This document shows positions 1 through 6,885 of a stretch of DNA of 16,155 nucleotides, piece by piece (within the stretch, counting starts at the first letter, position 1; every line of letters starts with the position of its first letter). Source of the DNA: Pelagibacterales bacterium SAG-MED38 (GTDB taxonomy: Bacteria; Pseudomonadota; Alphaproteobacteria; Pelagibacterales; Pelagibacteraceae); the NCBI GenBank assembly GCA_014653585.1, contig JACWEH010000014.1, forward strand, positions 1 through 16,155, in the 5' to 3' direction. The notes beneath the pieces were generated by a model, which was not told the origin of the DNA, did no database searches, and worked only from the letters and a program-made list of their open reading frames with translations. The translations under genes and the position numbers were made by a program.

Positions 1-1
1 C

Positions 2-79
2 TTAGTAGATCCACTTTACTGGGCTGACAATGGTACAGAGCTTGGTGAAAAATGGGAAGCTATGAAAGCTGGTCTATAA
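2..79 (+). CDS. C-terminal end of a probable polyamine-type ABC transporter solute-binding protein (5' truncated)
   Basis: Only the last 25 codons and a TAA stop are inside the window. The visible tail reads LVDPLYWADNG, then a tryptophan-containing amphipathic segment (EKWEAMKAGL). PotD/PotF-type periplasmic binding proteins often end in a helix of this kind. The assignment rests mostly on position: the next two genes on the same strand are PotB- and PotC-type permeases, and such operons usually carry the binding protein beside them. The other two forward frames give no better reading here. If correct, the protein would capture the substrate in the periplasm and deliver it to the permeases. 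The tail alone is too short to name the protein on sequence. Confidence 0.6.
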   Translation, partial: LVDPLYWADNGTELGEKWEAMKAGL

Positions 80-80
80 T

Positions 81-100
81 TTAAGTTTTATTAAACTTAA
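81..100 (+). repeat. AT-rich inverted repeat, weak hairpin after the binding-protein gene
   Basis: The arms TTAAGTTT (81-88) and AAACTTAA (93-100) are perfect 8-base complements around a 4-base loop (TATT). The repeat starts one base after the upstream stop codon. It has one G-C pair per arm, so the RNA hairpin would be weak. It may be a 3'-end stabilising structure, an operator, or chance in AT-rich DNA. Confidence 0.35.
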
Positions 101-108
101 TTATATAT

Positions 109-114
109 TATAAT
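109..114 (+). promoter_or_regulatory. Possible -10 element (TATAAT)
   Basis: A perfect TATAAT lies between the two inverted repeats. A start site 6 to 8 bases downstream would put the hairpin at 117-143 at the extreme 5' end of the permease mRNA. No convincing -35 box is seen at a 16-18 base spacing, and such hexamers arise often by chance at this base composition. Confidence 0.2.
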
Positions 115-116
115 TT

Positions 117-150
117 AAGGGCGGTTATTTGATAACCGCCCTTTTTATTT
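117..150 (+). terminator. Strong intrinsic-terminator-like hairpin directly before the permease start codon
   Basis: The arms AAGGGCGGTTAT (117-128) and ATAACCGCCCTT (132-143) pair perfectly over 12 bases around a 3-base loop (TTG). A T-rich tail runs to 150 with five consecutive T at 142-146. It is a conspicuously GC-rich block in otherwise AT-rich DNA and has the form of a Rho-independent terminator or attenuator. The ATG of the next gene follows at once (151). It could end most transcripts after the binding-protein gene and leave lower read-through for the permeases, the usual stoichiometry of binding-protein-dependent importers. It could also protect the 3' end of the upstream mRNA. Confidence 0.8.
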
Positions 151-1404
151 ATGAGCTCTGAATCAAAACAAATTTTAACATCAGATGGAATTCCTTTAGA
201 GATAAGCCTTAAGAAAGCTGAAAGAAGAAATAAGATTAAAGCCTTCCTACTTGTAGCCCCATTACTATTATTCATAATTATTACTTATGTCTTTCCTATT
301 GGAGACATGCTTATGAGAAGTGTAGATGATAAGATGGTTACTGAAATGCTTCCTAAAACTTTTAAAGCGATGGAAAAGTGGGATGGAAAAGAATTACCAG
401 AGGAAGAAGTTTTTGCTGCTTTTCATTCAGATTTTATAAAATTAGTAGAAGAAAAACGTGAGGGAAAATTATCTACTCAACTGAATTATACAAAAAATGG
501 ATTTAAAAGTATTATTAAAAAATTAAGAAGAAAATCAAAATCTTTTGAAGAAGGAAACTACAAAGAACAAATAATGGCTGTTCATAAAAGGTGGGCTAAT
601 GTTGAATACTGGCAAGCGATTAAAAGAAGAGCCCCTGCATATACTGGTCAGAAATATCTTAAAGGTATAGATATGTTTAAGAATGAGAATGGAGAAATAG
701 TAAATGTTCCTGAGGATAGACGGATCCATAGAGTTCTATGGCTCAGAACTTTAGAGATTGCATTTTTTGTTACAGTATTTTGTTTTTTAATGGCATATCC
801 AATTGCTCATTTGTTAGCTACTTTACCCATGAAGTATAGCAACCTACTAATGATCTGTGTACTTCTTCCATTCTGGACATCATTACTTGTAAGAACTGCT
901 AGTTGGATGATTTTGTTGCAACAACAGGGTCTGGTTAATGATTTCTTTGTTGGGATAGGATTGGTGGCTGATGATAATAGGCCTGAAATGATGTTTAATA
1001 AAACAGGTAGCTATGTTGCAATGACACAGATTTTGTTACCTTTTATGGTTTTGCCACTTTATAGCGTAATGAAAACTATTTCCCCAAGCTTAATGAGAGC
1101 TGGAAAGTCTTTAGGTGGAACACCTTTTGTAGCTTTTTGGAAAGTTTATTTCCCATTAACTATTCCTGGTATTGGAGCCGGTTGTTTATTAGTCTTCATA
1201 TTGGCTATAGGCTATTATATTACCCCTGCTTTGGTTGGAGGAGCTTCTGGTACGTTAATCAGTAATCAAATTGCATTTCACATGAAGAGTACGCTTGATT
1301 GGAGCTTTGCCTCGGCAATGGGTTTAATGCTATTGACTGGAGTTTTAGCAATTTACTGGGTGTATAATAAATTAGTTGGGATAGATAATATAAAATTAGG
1401 ATAA
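151..1404 (+). CDS. potB: ABC transporter permease, spermidine/putrescine type (PotB-like), with a large extra loop
   Basis: This is an inner-membrane permease subunit of a binding-protein-dependent importer, probably for polyamines or a related cationic amine. It has 417 residues, against about 275-300 for typical PotB. The excess is a charged, Lys/Glu-rich segment between membrane helix 1 (about 29-53) and helix 2 (about 199-222). Further helices lie near 229-252, 285-306, 342-365 and 385-408. The EAA loop that contacts the ATPase spans about 312-343 (AGKSLGG at 317-323, FPLTIPG at 334-340). ATG 151 is kept as the start because the next methionines (53, 55) would remove helix 1. No Shine-Dalgarno sequence precedes it, since the space is taken by the terminator-like hairpin. 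The second permease follows after 4 bases. The family is secure; the substrate is inferred. Confidence 0.85.
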   Translation: MSSESKQILTSDGIPLEISLKKAERRNKIKAFLLVAPLLLFIIITYVFPIGDMLMRSVDDKMVTEMLPKTFKAMEKWDGKELPEEEVFAAFHSDFIKLVEEKREGKLSTQLNYTKNGFKSIIKKLRRKSKSFEEGNYKEQIMAVHKRWANVEYWQAIKRRAPAYTGQKYLKGIDMFKNENGEIVNVPEDRRIHRVLWLRTLEIAFFVTVFCFLMAYPIAHLLATLPMKYSNLLMICVLLPFWTSLLVRTASWMILLQQQGLVNDFFVGIGLVADDNRPEMMFNKTGSYVAMTQILLPFMVLPLYSVMKTISPSLMRAGKSLGGTPFVAFWKVYFPLTIPGIGAGCLLVFILAIGYYITPALVGGASGTLISNQIAFHMKSTLDWSFASAMGLMLLTGVLAIYWVYNKLVGIDNIKLG

Positions 1405-1408
1405 AAGA

Positions 1409-2263
1409 ATGGCTTTACCAAAATATACAGAACCACATTATAGAATTTGGCATTATGTTTATTTAATAATTTGTGGAGCAGTTTTCTTTTTTCTTATAGC
1501 TCCATTGTTTGTGATTTTTCCATTATCATTTAATGCTGAAGAATTTTTAGTTTTTTCTGATGGAATGAAAAGTCTGGATCCTGATGCTTTTTCACTAAGA
1601 TGGTATAAGGATATGATTTATGGAACTAAAAATCCTTGGGGGTTAGCAACAAAAAATAGTTTTATCATTGCAACTTTTGCAACAATTGGTTCAGTTATTT
1701 TGGGAACTGTTGCTGCTTTGGGTTTAAGCAGCAGACACATGCCTTATAAGGGCTTAATTATGGCAGTTTTAATATCTCCAATGATTGTTCCATTAATTAT
1801 TTCTGGTGTAGCAATATTTTTCTTTATGGCTAAAGCAGGTTTGGCCGCAACTCACTTAGGTATAATCCTTGCACATATTATATTAGGCACACCATTTGTA
1901 GTAATAACTGTTACTGCTACTTTATCTGGATTTGATCATAGTGTAACAAGAGCTGCGGCAAGTCTTGGCAGTAATCCAGTTAATACTTTTATGAAAATTA
2001 CTTTACCTTTAATTCTACCCGGAGTGATATCTGGTGGATTATTTGCTTTTGTAACTTCATTTGATGAAGTTGTGGTGGTATTATTCTTAGCTGGTTTAGA
2101 AAACACCACGATCCCTATTCAAATGTGGACAGGTTTAAGAGAACAGTTGAGCCCAACCATTCTTGCCGTTGCAACTTGTCTAATTATTTTATCAACATTA
2201 ATATTGGTTACCGCCGAGCTCTTAAGAAGAAGATCTGAAAGACTCAGGGGTATTAACAGATAG
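1409..2263 (+). CDS. potC: ABC transporter permease, spermidine/putrescine type (PotC-like)
   Basis: This is the second inner-membrane permease and would pair with the preceding PotB-like subunit to form the translocation pore. It has 284 residues, normal for PotC. Predicted membrane helices lie near 15-38, 83-105, 113-140, 147-169, 203-228 and 250-270. The EAA motif is clear: RAAASLGSNP at 181-190 leading to LPLILPG at 199-205, the contact site for the ATPase. The C-terminus is basic (RRRSERLRG), as expected for a cytoplasmic end. It starts 4 bases after the potB stop, so the two are surely co-transcribed. No ATPase gene follows; the next gene is a fatty-acid-type enzyme, so the ATPase must be upstream of the window or supplied from elsewhere. 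Specificity cannot be read from the permease. Confidence 0.87.
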   Translation: MALPKYTEPHYRIWHYVYLIICGAVFFFLIAPLFVIFPLSFNAEEFLVFSDGMKSLDPDAFSLRWYKDMIYGTKNPWGLATKNSFIIATFATIGSVILGTVAALGLSSRHMPYKGLIMAVLISPMIVPLIISGVAIFFFMAKAGLAATHLGIILAHIILGTPFVVITVTATLSGFDHSVTRAAASLGSNPVNTFMKITLPLILPGVISGGLFAFVTSFDEVVVVLFLAGLENTTIPIQMWTGLREQLSPTILAVATCLIILSTLILVTAELLRRRSERLRGINR

Positions 2264-2275
2264 TAAGATCACTTC

Positions 2276-4498
2276 ATGAAGATTAAGAATGTAGTAGTGA
2301 TTGGTTCAGGAACAATGGGAAGTGGGATAGCTGCTCATTTATGTAACGCAAATATTCCAGTTACTTTACTAGATTTAAAAACTGAAATTAGTGAAAAAGC
2401 AAGAGATAGAATTCATAAATCTAGACCACCTTTATTAATTGATAAAACAAAAATTAATAATATTAAAGTTGGAAATATAGATGATAATTTTGACGTAGTT
2501 AAGAACGCTGATTGGGTTGTTGAGGCAGTTGTGGAAAGAATTGATATTAAGCACCAAATTTATGAAAAAATTTTTAAAGCAAGAAAAGAAGGAGCGATTG
2601 TTTCTTCAAATACGTCATCTATTCCAATTAAAGTTCTATCAGAACACTTAACTGATAAAGAGAAAAAAGATTTTTGTATTACTCATTTTTTTAACCCTGT
2701 AAGATATATGGGCCTTTTAGAAATTGTTAAAAATGAAAATAACGATCTTAATAAAATCAATGAATTAAAAGAATTTTGTGAAACAGAGCTGGGTAAAGGT
2801 GCAATTGTCTGTAATGATACACCTGGTTTTTTAGGTAACAGGGTAGGTGTCTATGCCATGCAAATAGCTATGACTGAAGCTTTTAAAATGAAGTTGTCAG
2901 TAGAAGAAGCAGATGCAATTTTTGGAAGACCAATGGGAATTCCAAAAACAGGAGTATTTGGTTTATACGATTTAATTGGTATTGACTTAATGGCTGATGT
3001 TTTAAAAAGTTTTATTAAAGAGTTACCTGAGACAGATAAATTTCACGAAGTTGCAAAAGAAATTCCATTAGTGAAAAAATTAATTGAAACTGGCTACACT
3101 GGAAGAAAAGGTAAAGGTGGATTTTATAGAATGAACAAAACCGGGACTACCAAAGTTATGGAAGCTATTAATCTTGAGACCGGAGTTTATTCACCTACTC
3201 AAAAGATCGATTTGAAATCAGATAAAGTTGATCTAAGAAGACTAATTGATAGAAAAGATAAATATGGTGAATATGCTAGGTCTGTAATATCTAAGATAAT
3301 TAAATATGCATCTTCATTAGTTCCTGGAATTACTAAGGAATTTAATGATATTGATGAAGCAATGAGGCTCGGCTTCAACTGGGCTAAGGGTCCTTTCGAA
3401 ATGCTTGAAGAAATTGGAGTTAAAAATTTCTTTGATAAAATAGATGATTTTAGTGGGAATAATTTCTTGGAAAATTTATCTAAAACTCAAAATGAGGATT
3501 TTTATGGTGAAAGACAAAAATATACAAATATTGAAACTTTAGGAAAAGCTAAGAAGACTGCCTCAAGTTTGGATGGAAATGATTCAGCAAAAATTTATAA
3601 GTTCAGTGACTATAACATTGTTGAGTTTACCACTAAAGCTAATGCTCTAGATTATGACTCAATGGATGCTTTAAAAAAAGCAACTGACAAACCTCTGATA
3701 ATAATTAATGAAAGCATGCAATTCTCTGCTGGTGTTAATTTAACTTACACAATGCAATTTGCTAATAAAAAAGATTTTAAATCAATTGAAAAATTCATCA
3801 AATATTTCCAGGAAACATGTAAGCATTTAAAATATTCTAAATATCCAGTAATTTCAGCTCCTTCAGGTTTAACATTGGGTGGTGGATTTGAAGTAATGGT
3901 TCAAAGTAATTTTGTTGCCTCACACACAAATATAGTAGTTGGATTAGTTGAAACTATTGTAGGTTTGATCCCTGCAGGTGGAGGATGTAAGGAAATGTTA
4001 GCTAGATGGCTAAATACCGATGAAGCGAAAAAAGATCCTAACTTCGCTCCACTAAAAGTTTTTGATATCATTGGATATGGAAAAACAGCTACCTCACCAG
4101 TTGAAGCTGAACCTTTGAAATATTTGAGACCTACTGATAAAAAAATTATGAATAGGAATAGTTTATTAGAAGTTTCAAAGAAAATTCTTGATGAAAATAA
4201 AGATTTTAAACCACCTAAAGAACATAAATTCAATCTACCAGGAAAAGCAGTAAGAGAAGCGATGGATAAAATTTTAGCAAAACTTTATAACGATAAAGTA
4301 ATATTAGAACATGGAGTTGAAGTTGCAAAAGAGCTAGCTCATGTTTTGAGTGGAGGTGATACTACAATCGACAAAACATTAACTGAAGATGATTTATTTA
4401 AATTAGAGCTTGATGCTTTTATGAGGTTAATTGAAACTCAAAAAACTCAAGACAGAATAAAACACACTCTTACGACAGGCAAACCTCTAGTCAACTAA
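2276..4498 (+). CDS. Bifunctional 3-hydroxyacyl-CoA dehydrogenase / enoyl-CoA hydratase, FadN-type domain order
   Basis: This would catalyse hydration of trans-2-enoyl-CoA and NAD-dependent oxidation of the 3-hydroxyacyl-CoA, the middle steps of beta-oxidation. The dehydrogenase comes first: GSGTMG nucleotide loop (10-15), catalytic H137 in THFFNP, E149 twelve residues later, and N188 in PGFLGNR. A second dehydrogenase-type helical domain covers about 318-415 (FNWAKGPFEML). A crotonase domain follows at about 440-600. It keeps both acid residues of enoyl-CoA hydratase, E539 in GGGFE and E559 in LVETIVG, at the usual 20-residue spacing, and an oxyanion-hole glycine region (SAGVNL). This order is the reverse of E. 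coli FadB and matches Bacillus FadN (about 790 residues; here 740). It lies 12 bases after potC. Its 3' end overlaps the convergent cyclophilin gene by 12 bases. Its physiological substrate is unknown. Confidence 0.88.
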   Translation: MKIKNVVVIGSGTMGSGIAAHLCNANIPVTLLDLKTEISEKARDRIHKSRPPLLIDKTKINNIKVGNIDDNFDVVKNADWVVEAVVERIDIKHQIYEKIFKARKEGAIVSSNTSSIPIKVLSEHLTDKEKKDFCITHFFNPVRYMGLLEIVKNENNDLNKINELKEFCETELGKGAIVCNDTPGFLGNRVGVYAMQIAMTEAFKMKLSVEEADAIFGRPMGIPKTGVFGLYDLIGIDLMADVLKSFIKELPETDKFHEVAKEIPLVKKLIETGYTGRKGKGGFYRMNKTGTTKVMEAINLETGVYSPTQKIDLKSDKVDLRRLIDRKDKYGEYARSVISKIIKYASSLVPGITKEFNDIDEAMRLGFNWAKGPFEMLEEIGVKNFFDKIDDFSGNNFLENLSKTQNEDFYGERQKYTNIETLGKAKKTASSLDGNDSAKIYKFSDYNIVEFTTKANALDYDSMDALKKATDKPLIIINESMQFSAGVNLTYTMQFANKKDFKSIEKFIKYFQETCKHLKYSKYPVISAPSGLTLGGGFEVMVQSNFVASHTNIVVGLVETIVGLIPAGGGCKEMLARWLNTDEAKKDPNFAPLKVFDIIGYGKTATSPVEAEPLKYLRPTDKKIMNRNSLLEVSKKILDENKDFKPPKEHKFNLPGKAVREAMDKILAKLYNDKVILEHGVEVAKELAHVLSGGDTTIDKTLTEDDLFKLELDAFMRLIETQKTQDRIKHTLTTGKPLVN

Positions 4499-5134
4499 CA
4501 TTCTTAAAGAAATTATAAAGTCAGGTCTTAATACGTATTGTGATTTATCTAAATATTTTATTTTTTCTAAAGCTTCAAATCCATAAATTACCTTTCCTAT
4601 TGGTGTATATTCGGTTTCATACAATGGCTCATCTTTGAGAAGTATAAAAAATTGACTATCTTCAGTGTTATATTTTTGACTTCTAGCAAAACCAACACTA
4701 CCTTTATCGAAGTTGAATGGAGTATCTACTTCAGAATTGATTGTCCCTAATCCAGATTTTCCACTTCCAATTTTTCCATAATCTAAATTCCCCTTTTTTC
4801 CAAACTGTAAATCCCCAGCCTGAACAAGTGTATTTTTAATTACCCTGTGAAATGCAACATCATCATAGGATTTAGTATTAATTAATTGTTTGAATCTTTT
4901 AACAGCATTAGGTGAAATTTCAGGATAAAGTTGAATTATCACATTTCCACAGGTGATATTCAATATTGCAATATTTTTTGGATTATCAAAAGTAATCTTT
5001 AGGGGGTCATAATTTTTTACAAACAAACATTTATCTTTAATCAAAAAAAAAGAACCAAAAAAAAATATAGCTAAAGTAATTATAAATATAAAAATTACTT
5101 TTTCGGATTTTGATGCCTTAATTTTTTTGATCAT
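4487..5134 (-). CDS. Membrane-anchored cyclophilin-type peptidyl-prolyl cis-trans isomerase
   Basis: This would speed proline isomerisation during protein folding, most likely in the periplasm. One hydrophobic segment (about 13-32) after a lysine-rich N-terminus acts as an uncleaved anchor or signal, with the cyclophilin domain (about 53-215) outside. Family signatures are FHRVI at 95-99 with the catalytic arginine R97, VQAGD at 104-108, GSVGFARS at 145-152, SQFFI at 160-164 and IGKVIYG at 179-185. Some hydrophobic pocket positions deviate from human cyclophilin A: the usual F-M before the Q appears as T-L, and the FGKV phenylalanine is isoleucine. Such changes are common in bacterial cyclophilins. 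The start overlaps the stop of the upstream gene as ATGA, implying translational coupling with the secreted HExxH protein. Confidence 0.88.
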   Translation of the reverse strand: MIKKIKASKSEKVIFIFIITLAIFFFGSFFLIKDKCLFVKNYDPLKITFDNPKNIAILNITCGNVIIQLYPEISPNAVKRFKQLINTKSYDDVAFHRVIKNTLVQAGDLQFGKKGNLDYGKIGSGKSGLGTINSEVDTPFNFDKGSVGFARSQKYNTEDSQFFILLKDEPLYETEYTPIGKVIYGFEALEKIKYLDKSQYVLRPDFIISLRMLVD

Positions 5135-5865
5135 AAAACAAAATTTTCATCTATTTTTAAAAGATTAGCTTTAATAAACTGAATTTTCTTTTCTAAAATT
5201 GGATCAAGCCTATCTAAATCTAATCCAATCATTAAATGAGAAAATACCTCAGCCATATCCTCTGATGCAGTTGATCTTGAATATTCAGTTAAAAAACCAT
5301 CAGTATTTTTGTAAGTATCTAATCCTAATTTATCAGTACATGTAGAACACTCTGCATATTTAAAACTACTGTTATTGTAGCTAGACCAGATTTTTTCATC
5401 AAATATTTCTTTAAAACTATCGTTTATAATATGAAATACTTCATGATGTATTACTCTTTCAAAATAGTCCTCATTAAATTTGATATCTAATATCATGGTT
5501 TTCATTATATGGTCTGGGATCCCAGCTGTATTTATTCCTGATATAGATAAGTCTTCACACAAAACAATATATTTAAGATTAATTTTTTTTAAAAATTTAT
5601 GACTATATCTATTTAAATTTTTTTGAATTATTTTGTATTTTTGATCGACAATTTTTTTTTCAGAGCTGTAACAATTTATGTTTTTTTCAACACCAAGAGT
5701 AAAAGGTTGCTTGGCATACAAGTACCTTAGCTTATTTGGAGTTTTAATATCATAAACTTCTAAATTGGGAATTTTTATAAGGTTATAAATAGTATCAGCC
5801 TGAGTTTGAGTAAAAAAAAATAAAGATAGTATAATTAATCTAATTAAGCTCATAAATTTACTCAT
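5131..5865 (-). CDS. Secreted protein with an HExxH zinc-metallopeptidase motif, unnamed family
   Basis: I do not recognise a named family. The N-terminus is a plausible Sec signal peptide, with a hydrophobic core at about 7-18 and cleavage likely after TQTQA (residue 23), so the mature protein would be periplasmic or exported. The sequence HHEVFH (140-145) contains the zinc-peptidase consensus HExxH (H141, E142, H145). About 57 residues further on, SEDMAEVFSH (201-210) offers acidic residues, E202 or E206, that could be the third zinc ligand, as in gluzincin-type peptidases with an ED-x-AE motif. Four cysteines remain in the mature part (C65, C103, C173, C176), the last two as a CSTC pair that could form disulphides. 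It is the first gene of a two-gene unit with the cyclophilin, and starts only 19 bases from the divergent agmatinase gene. Peptidase activity is inferred from the motif alone. Confidence 0.65.
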   Translation of the reverse strand: MSKFMSLIRLIILSLFFFTQTQADTIYNLIKIPNLEVYDIKTPNKLRYLYAKQPFTLGVEKNINCYSSEKKIVDQKYKIIQKNLNRYSHKFLKKINLKYIVLCEDLSISGINTAGIPDHIMKTMILDIKFNEDYFERVIHHEVFHIINDSFKEIFDEKIWSSYNNSSFKYAECSTCTDKLGLDTYKNTDGFLTEYSRSTASEDMAEVFSHLMIGLDLDRLDPILEKKIQFIKANLLKIDENFVL

Positions 5866-5884
5866 AGAAGATATTCCAATTTAG
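5866..5884. other. 19-base divergent intergenic spacer
   Basis: This is the whole gap between the start codons of the HExxH gene (leftward) and the agmatinase gene (rightward). It is too short to hold two promoters, so the promoter for each gene probably lies inside the other's 5' coding region, or the annotated starts are slightly too early. No convincing Shine-Dalgarno sequence is seen for either gene. Confidence 0.5.
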
Positions 5885-6865
5885 ATGAATGTGATACAGT
5901 TTACTGTGAAAAAAAAAAGAAATAAAGATCCAATCCAACCTGTCAGCGGTACTAAGGTCCCAAGGTTTGCTGGACCTTCAACTTTTGCAAGATTACCCGA
6001 ATTAAGAGATGTTGAATATTGTGATGTAGCTATTGTAGGAATACCTTTTGATGCCGGTACAAGTTATCGACCAGGAGCAAGATTTGGACCTCAAAGCATA
6101 AGACAAGCTTCAAGACATTTAAGGACAAATTACCATCCAAGTTATGATGTTGAGCCTTTTAAAGTTCAACAAGTTGCTGATGCAGGTGATATTACTTGCA
6201 ACCCATTTAATATAAATGAAGCCATTAAGCAAATTGAGGAAGGTGCCTCGGAACTACTTAAAAAAACTGGTGGTATAATAAGCTTAGGAGGAGACCATAC
6301 GATTGCATTTCCTTTATTAAAAGCAGTAAATAAAATTAATAATGGTCCAGTTGCTTTAGTTCATTTCGATGCACATCTTGATACTTGGGACACTTATTTT
6401 GGTGCACCTTATACGCATGGGACACCTTTTAGAAGAGCACGAGAAGAAAATTTATTTTTGGATGATGCCTCTATGCATGTAGGTATTAGAGGTCCACTTT
6501 ATAGTAGAGAAGATCTTAAAAATGACGAAAGTTTTGGATTTAAGATAATTCATTGTGATGAATTTCAAACTGAAGGCACTGATAAAATTTCAGAGAGAAT
6601 TAAAAAAAGAGTAGGAAATAATCCATTATACTTATCAATTGACATAGATGTTTTAGATCCTGCTTTTGCACCTGGCACAGGCACACCTGAAATAGCCGGT
6701 ATGACTACTAGGGAAATGGTTAATGTAATTAGAGGTCTATCAGGTATGAATTTAATCTCTGCAGATGTTGTAGAGGTATCCCCGGCATATGATCACGCTG
6801 AGGTAACATCACTCGCAGCCGCTACTATAGTTTATGAATTAACAAATCTATTTGCAAAAAAGTAA
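5885..6865 (+). CDS. speB: Agmatinase-family ureohydrolase
   Basis: This is a cytoplasmic, manganese-dependent hydrolase that releases urea from a guanidino compound; agmatine to putrescine is the family's reference reaction. The metal-binding set is complete: GGDH with H138, FDAHLD with D162, H164 and D166, and SIDIDVLDP with D253 and D255. E297 in VVEVSP matches the conserved active-site glutamate. The substrate-loop region reads THGTPFRRA (177-185), found in both agmatinases and related guanidinobutyrase or guanidinopropionase enzymes, so the exact substrate is open. The length, 326 residues, is normal. ATG 5885 gives about 28 residues before the conserved FAGPSTFARLP segment; an internal later start is not favoured because that segment is usual. 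An aldehyde dehydrogenase gene follows after 20 bases, which suggests a degradative use of the product. Confidence 0.88.
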   Translation: MNVIQFTVKKKRNKDPIQPVSGTKVPRFAGPSTFARLPELRDVEYCDVAIVGIPFDAGTSYRPGARFGPQSIRQASRHLRTNYHPSYDVEPFKVQQVADAGDITCNPFNINEAIKQIEEGASELLKKTGGIISLGGDHTIAFPLLKAVNKINNGPVALVHFDAHLDTWDTYFGAPYTHGTPFRRAREENLFLDDASMHVGIRGPLYSREDLKNDESFGFKIIHCDEFQTEGTDKISERIKKRVGNNPLYLSIDIDVLDPAFAPGTGTPEIAGMTTREMVNVIRGLSGMNLISADVVEVSPAYDHAEVTSLAAATIVYELTNLFAKK

Positions 6866-6874
6866 AGAAAGGTT

Positions 6875-6879
6875 AGGAG
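6875..6879 (+). promoter_or_regulatory. Shine-Dalgarno sequence of the aldehyde dehydrogenase gene
   Basis: AGGAG stands 6 bases before ATG 6886 and supports that start. It is one of the few clear ribosome-binding sites here: most other starts in the window show no comparable purine block. Confidence 0.75.
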
Positions 6880-6885
6880 TATTTA

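Noticed and set aside
101..116. AT-rich palindrome-like stretch as an operator or origin element
   Set aside because: Short, without repeated copies or a recognisable binding motif; expected by chance at this base composition.
151..740. PotB-like gene as a fusion or frameshift artefact because of its excess length
   Set aside because: The frame is continuous, the insertion sits cleanly between two normal helices, and composition matches the neighbours, so it is an internal insertion in one real gene.
3901..4233. Open frame of 110 codons on the - strand inside the FadN-type gene, and similar antisense frames at 535-729, 7593-7877, 11121-11315, 11343-11561, 12150-12338 and 12717-13025
   Set aside because: All lie antisense to well-supported genes, have no recognisable domain and show biased composition expected from reading A/T-rich coding DNA backwards. 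They are treated as shadows.
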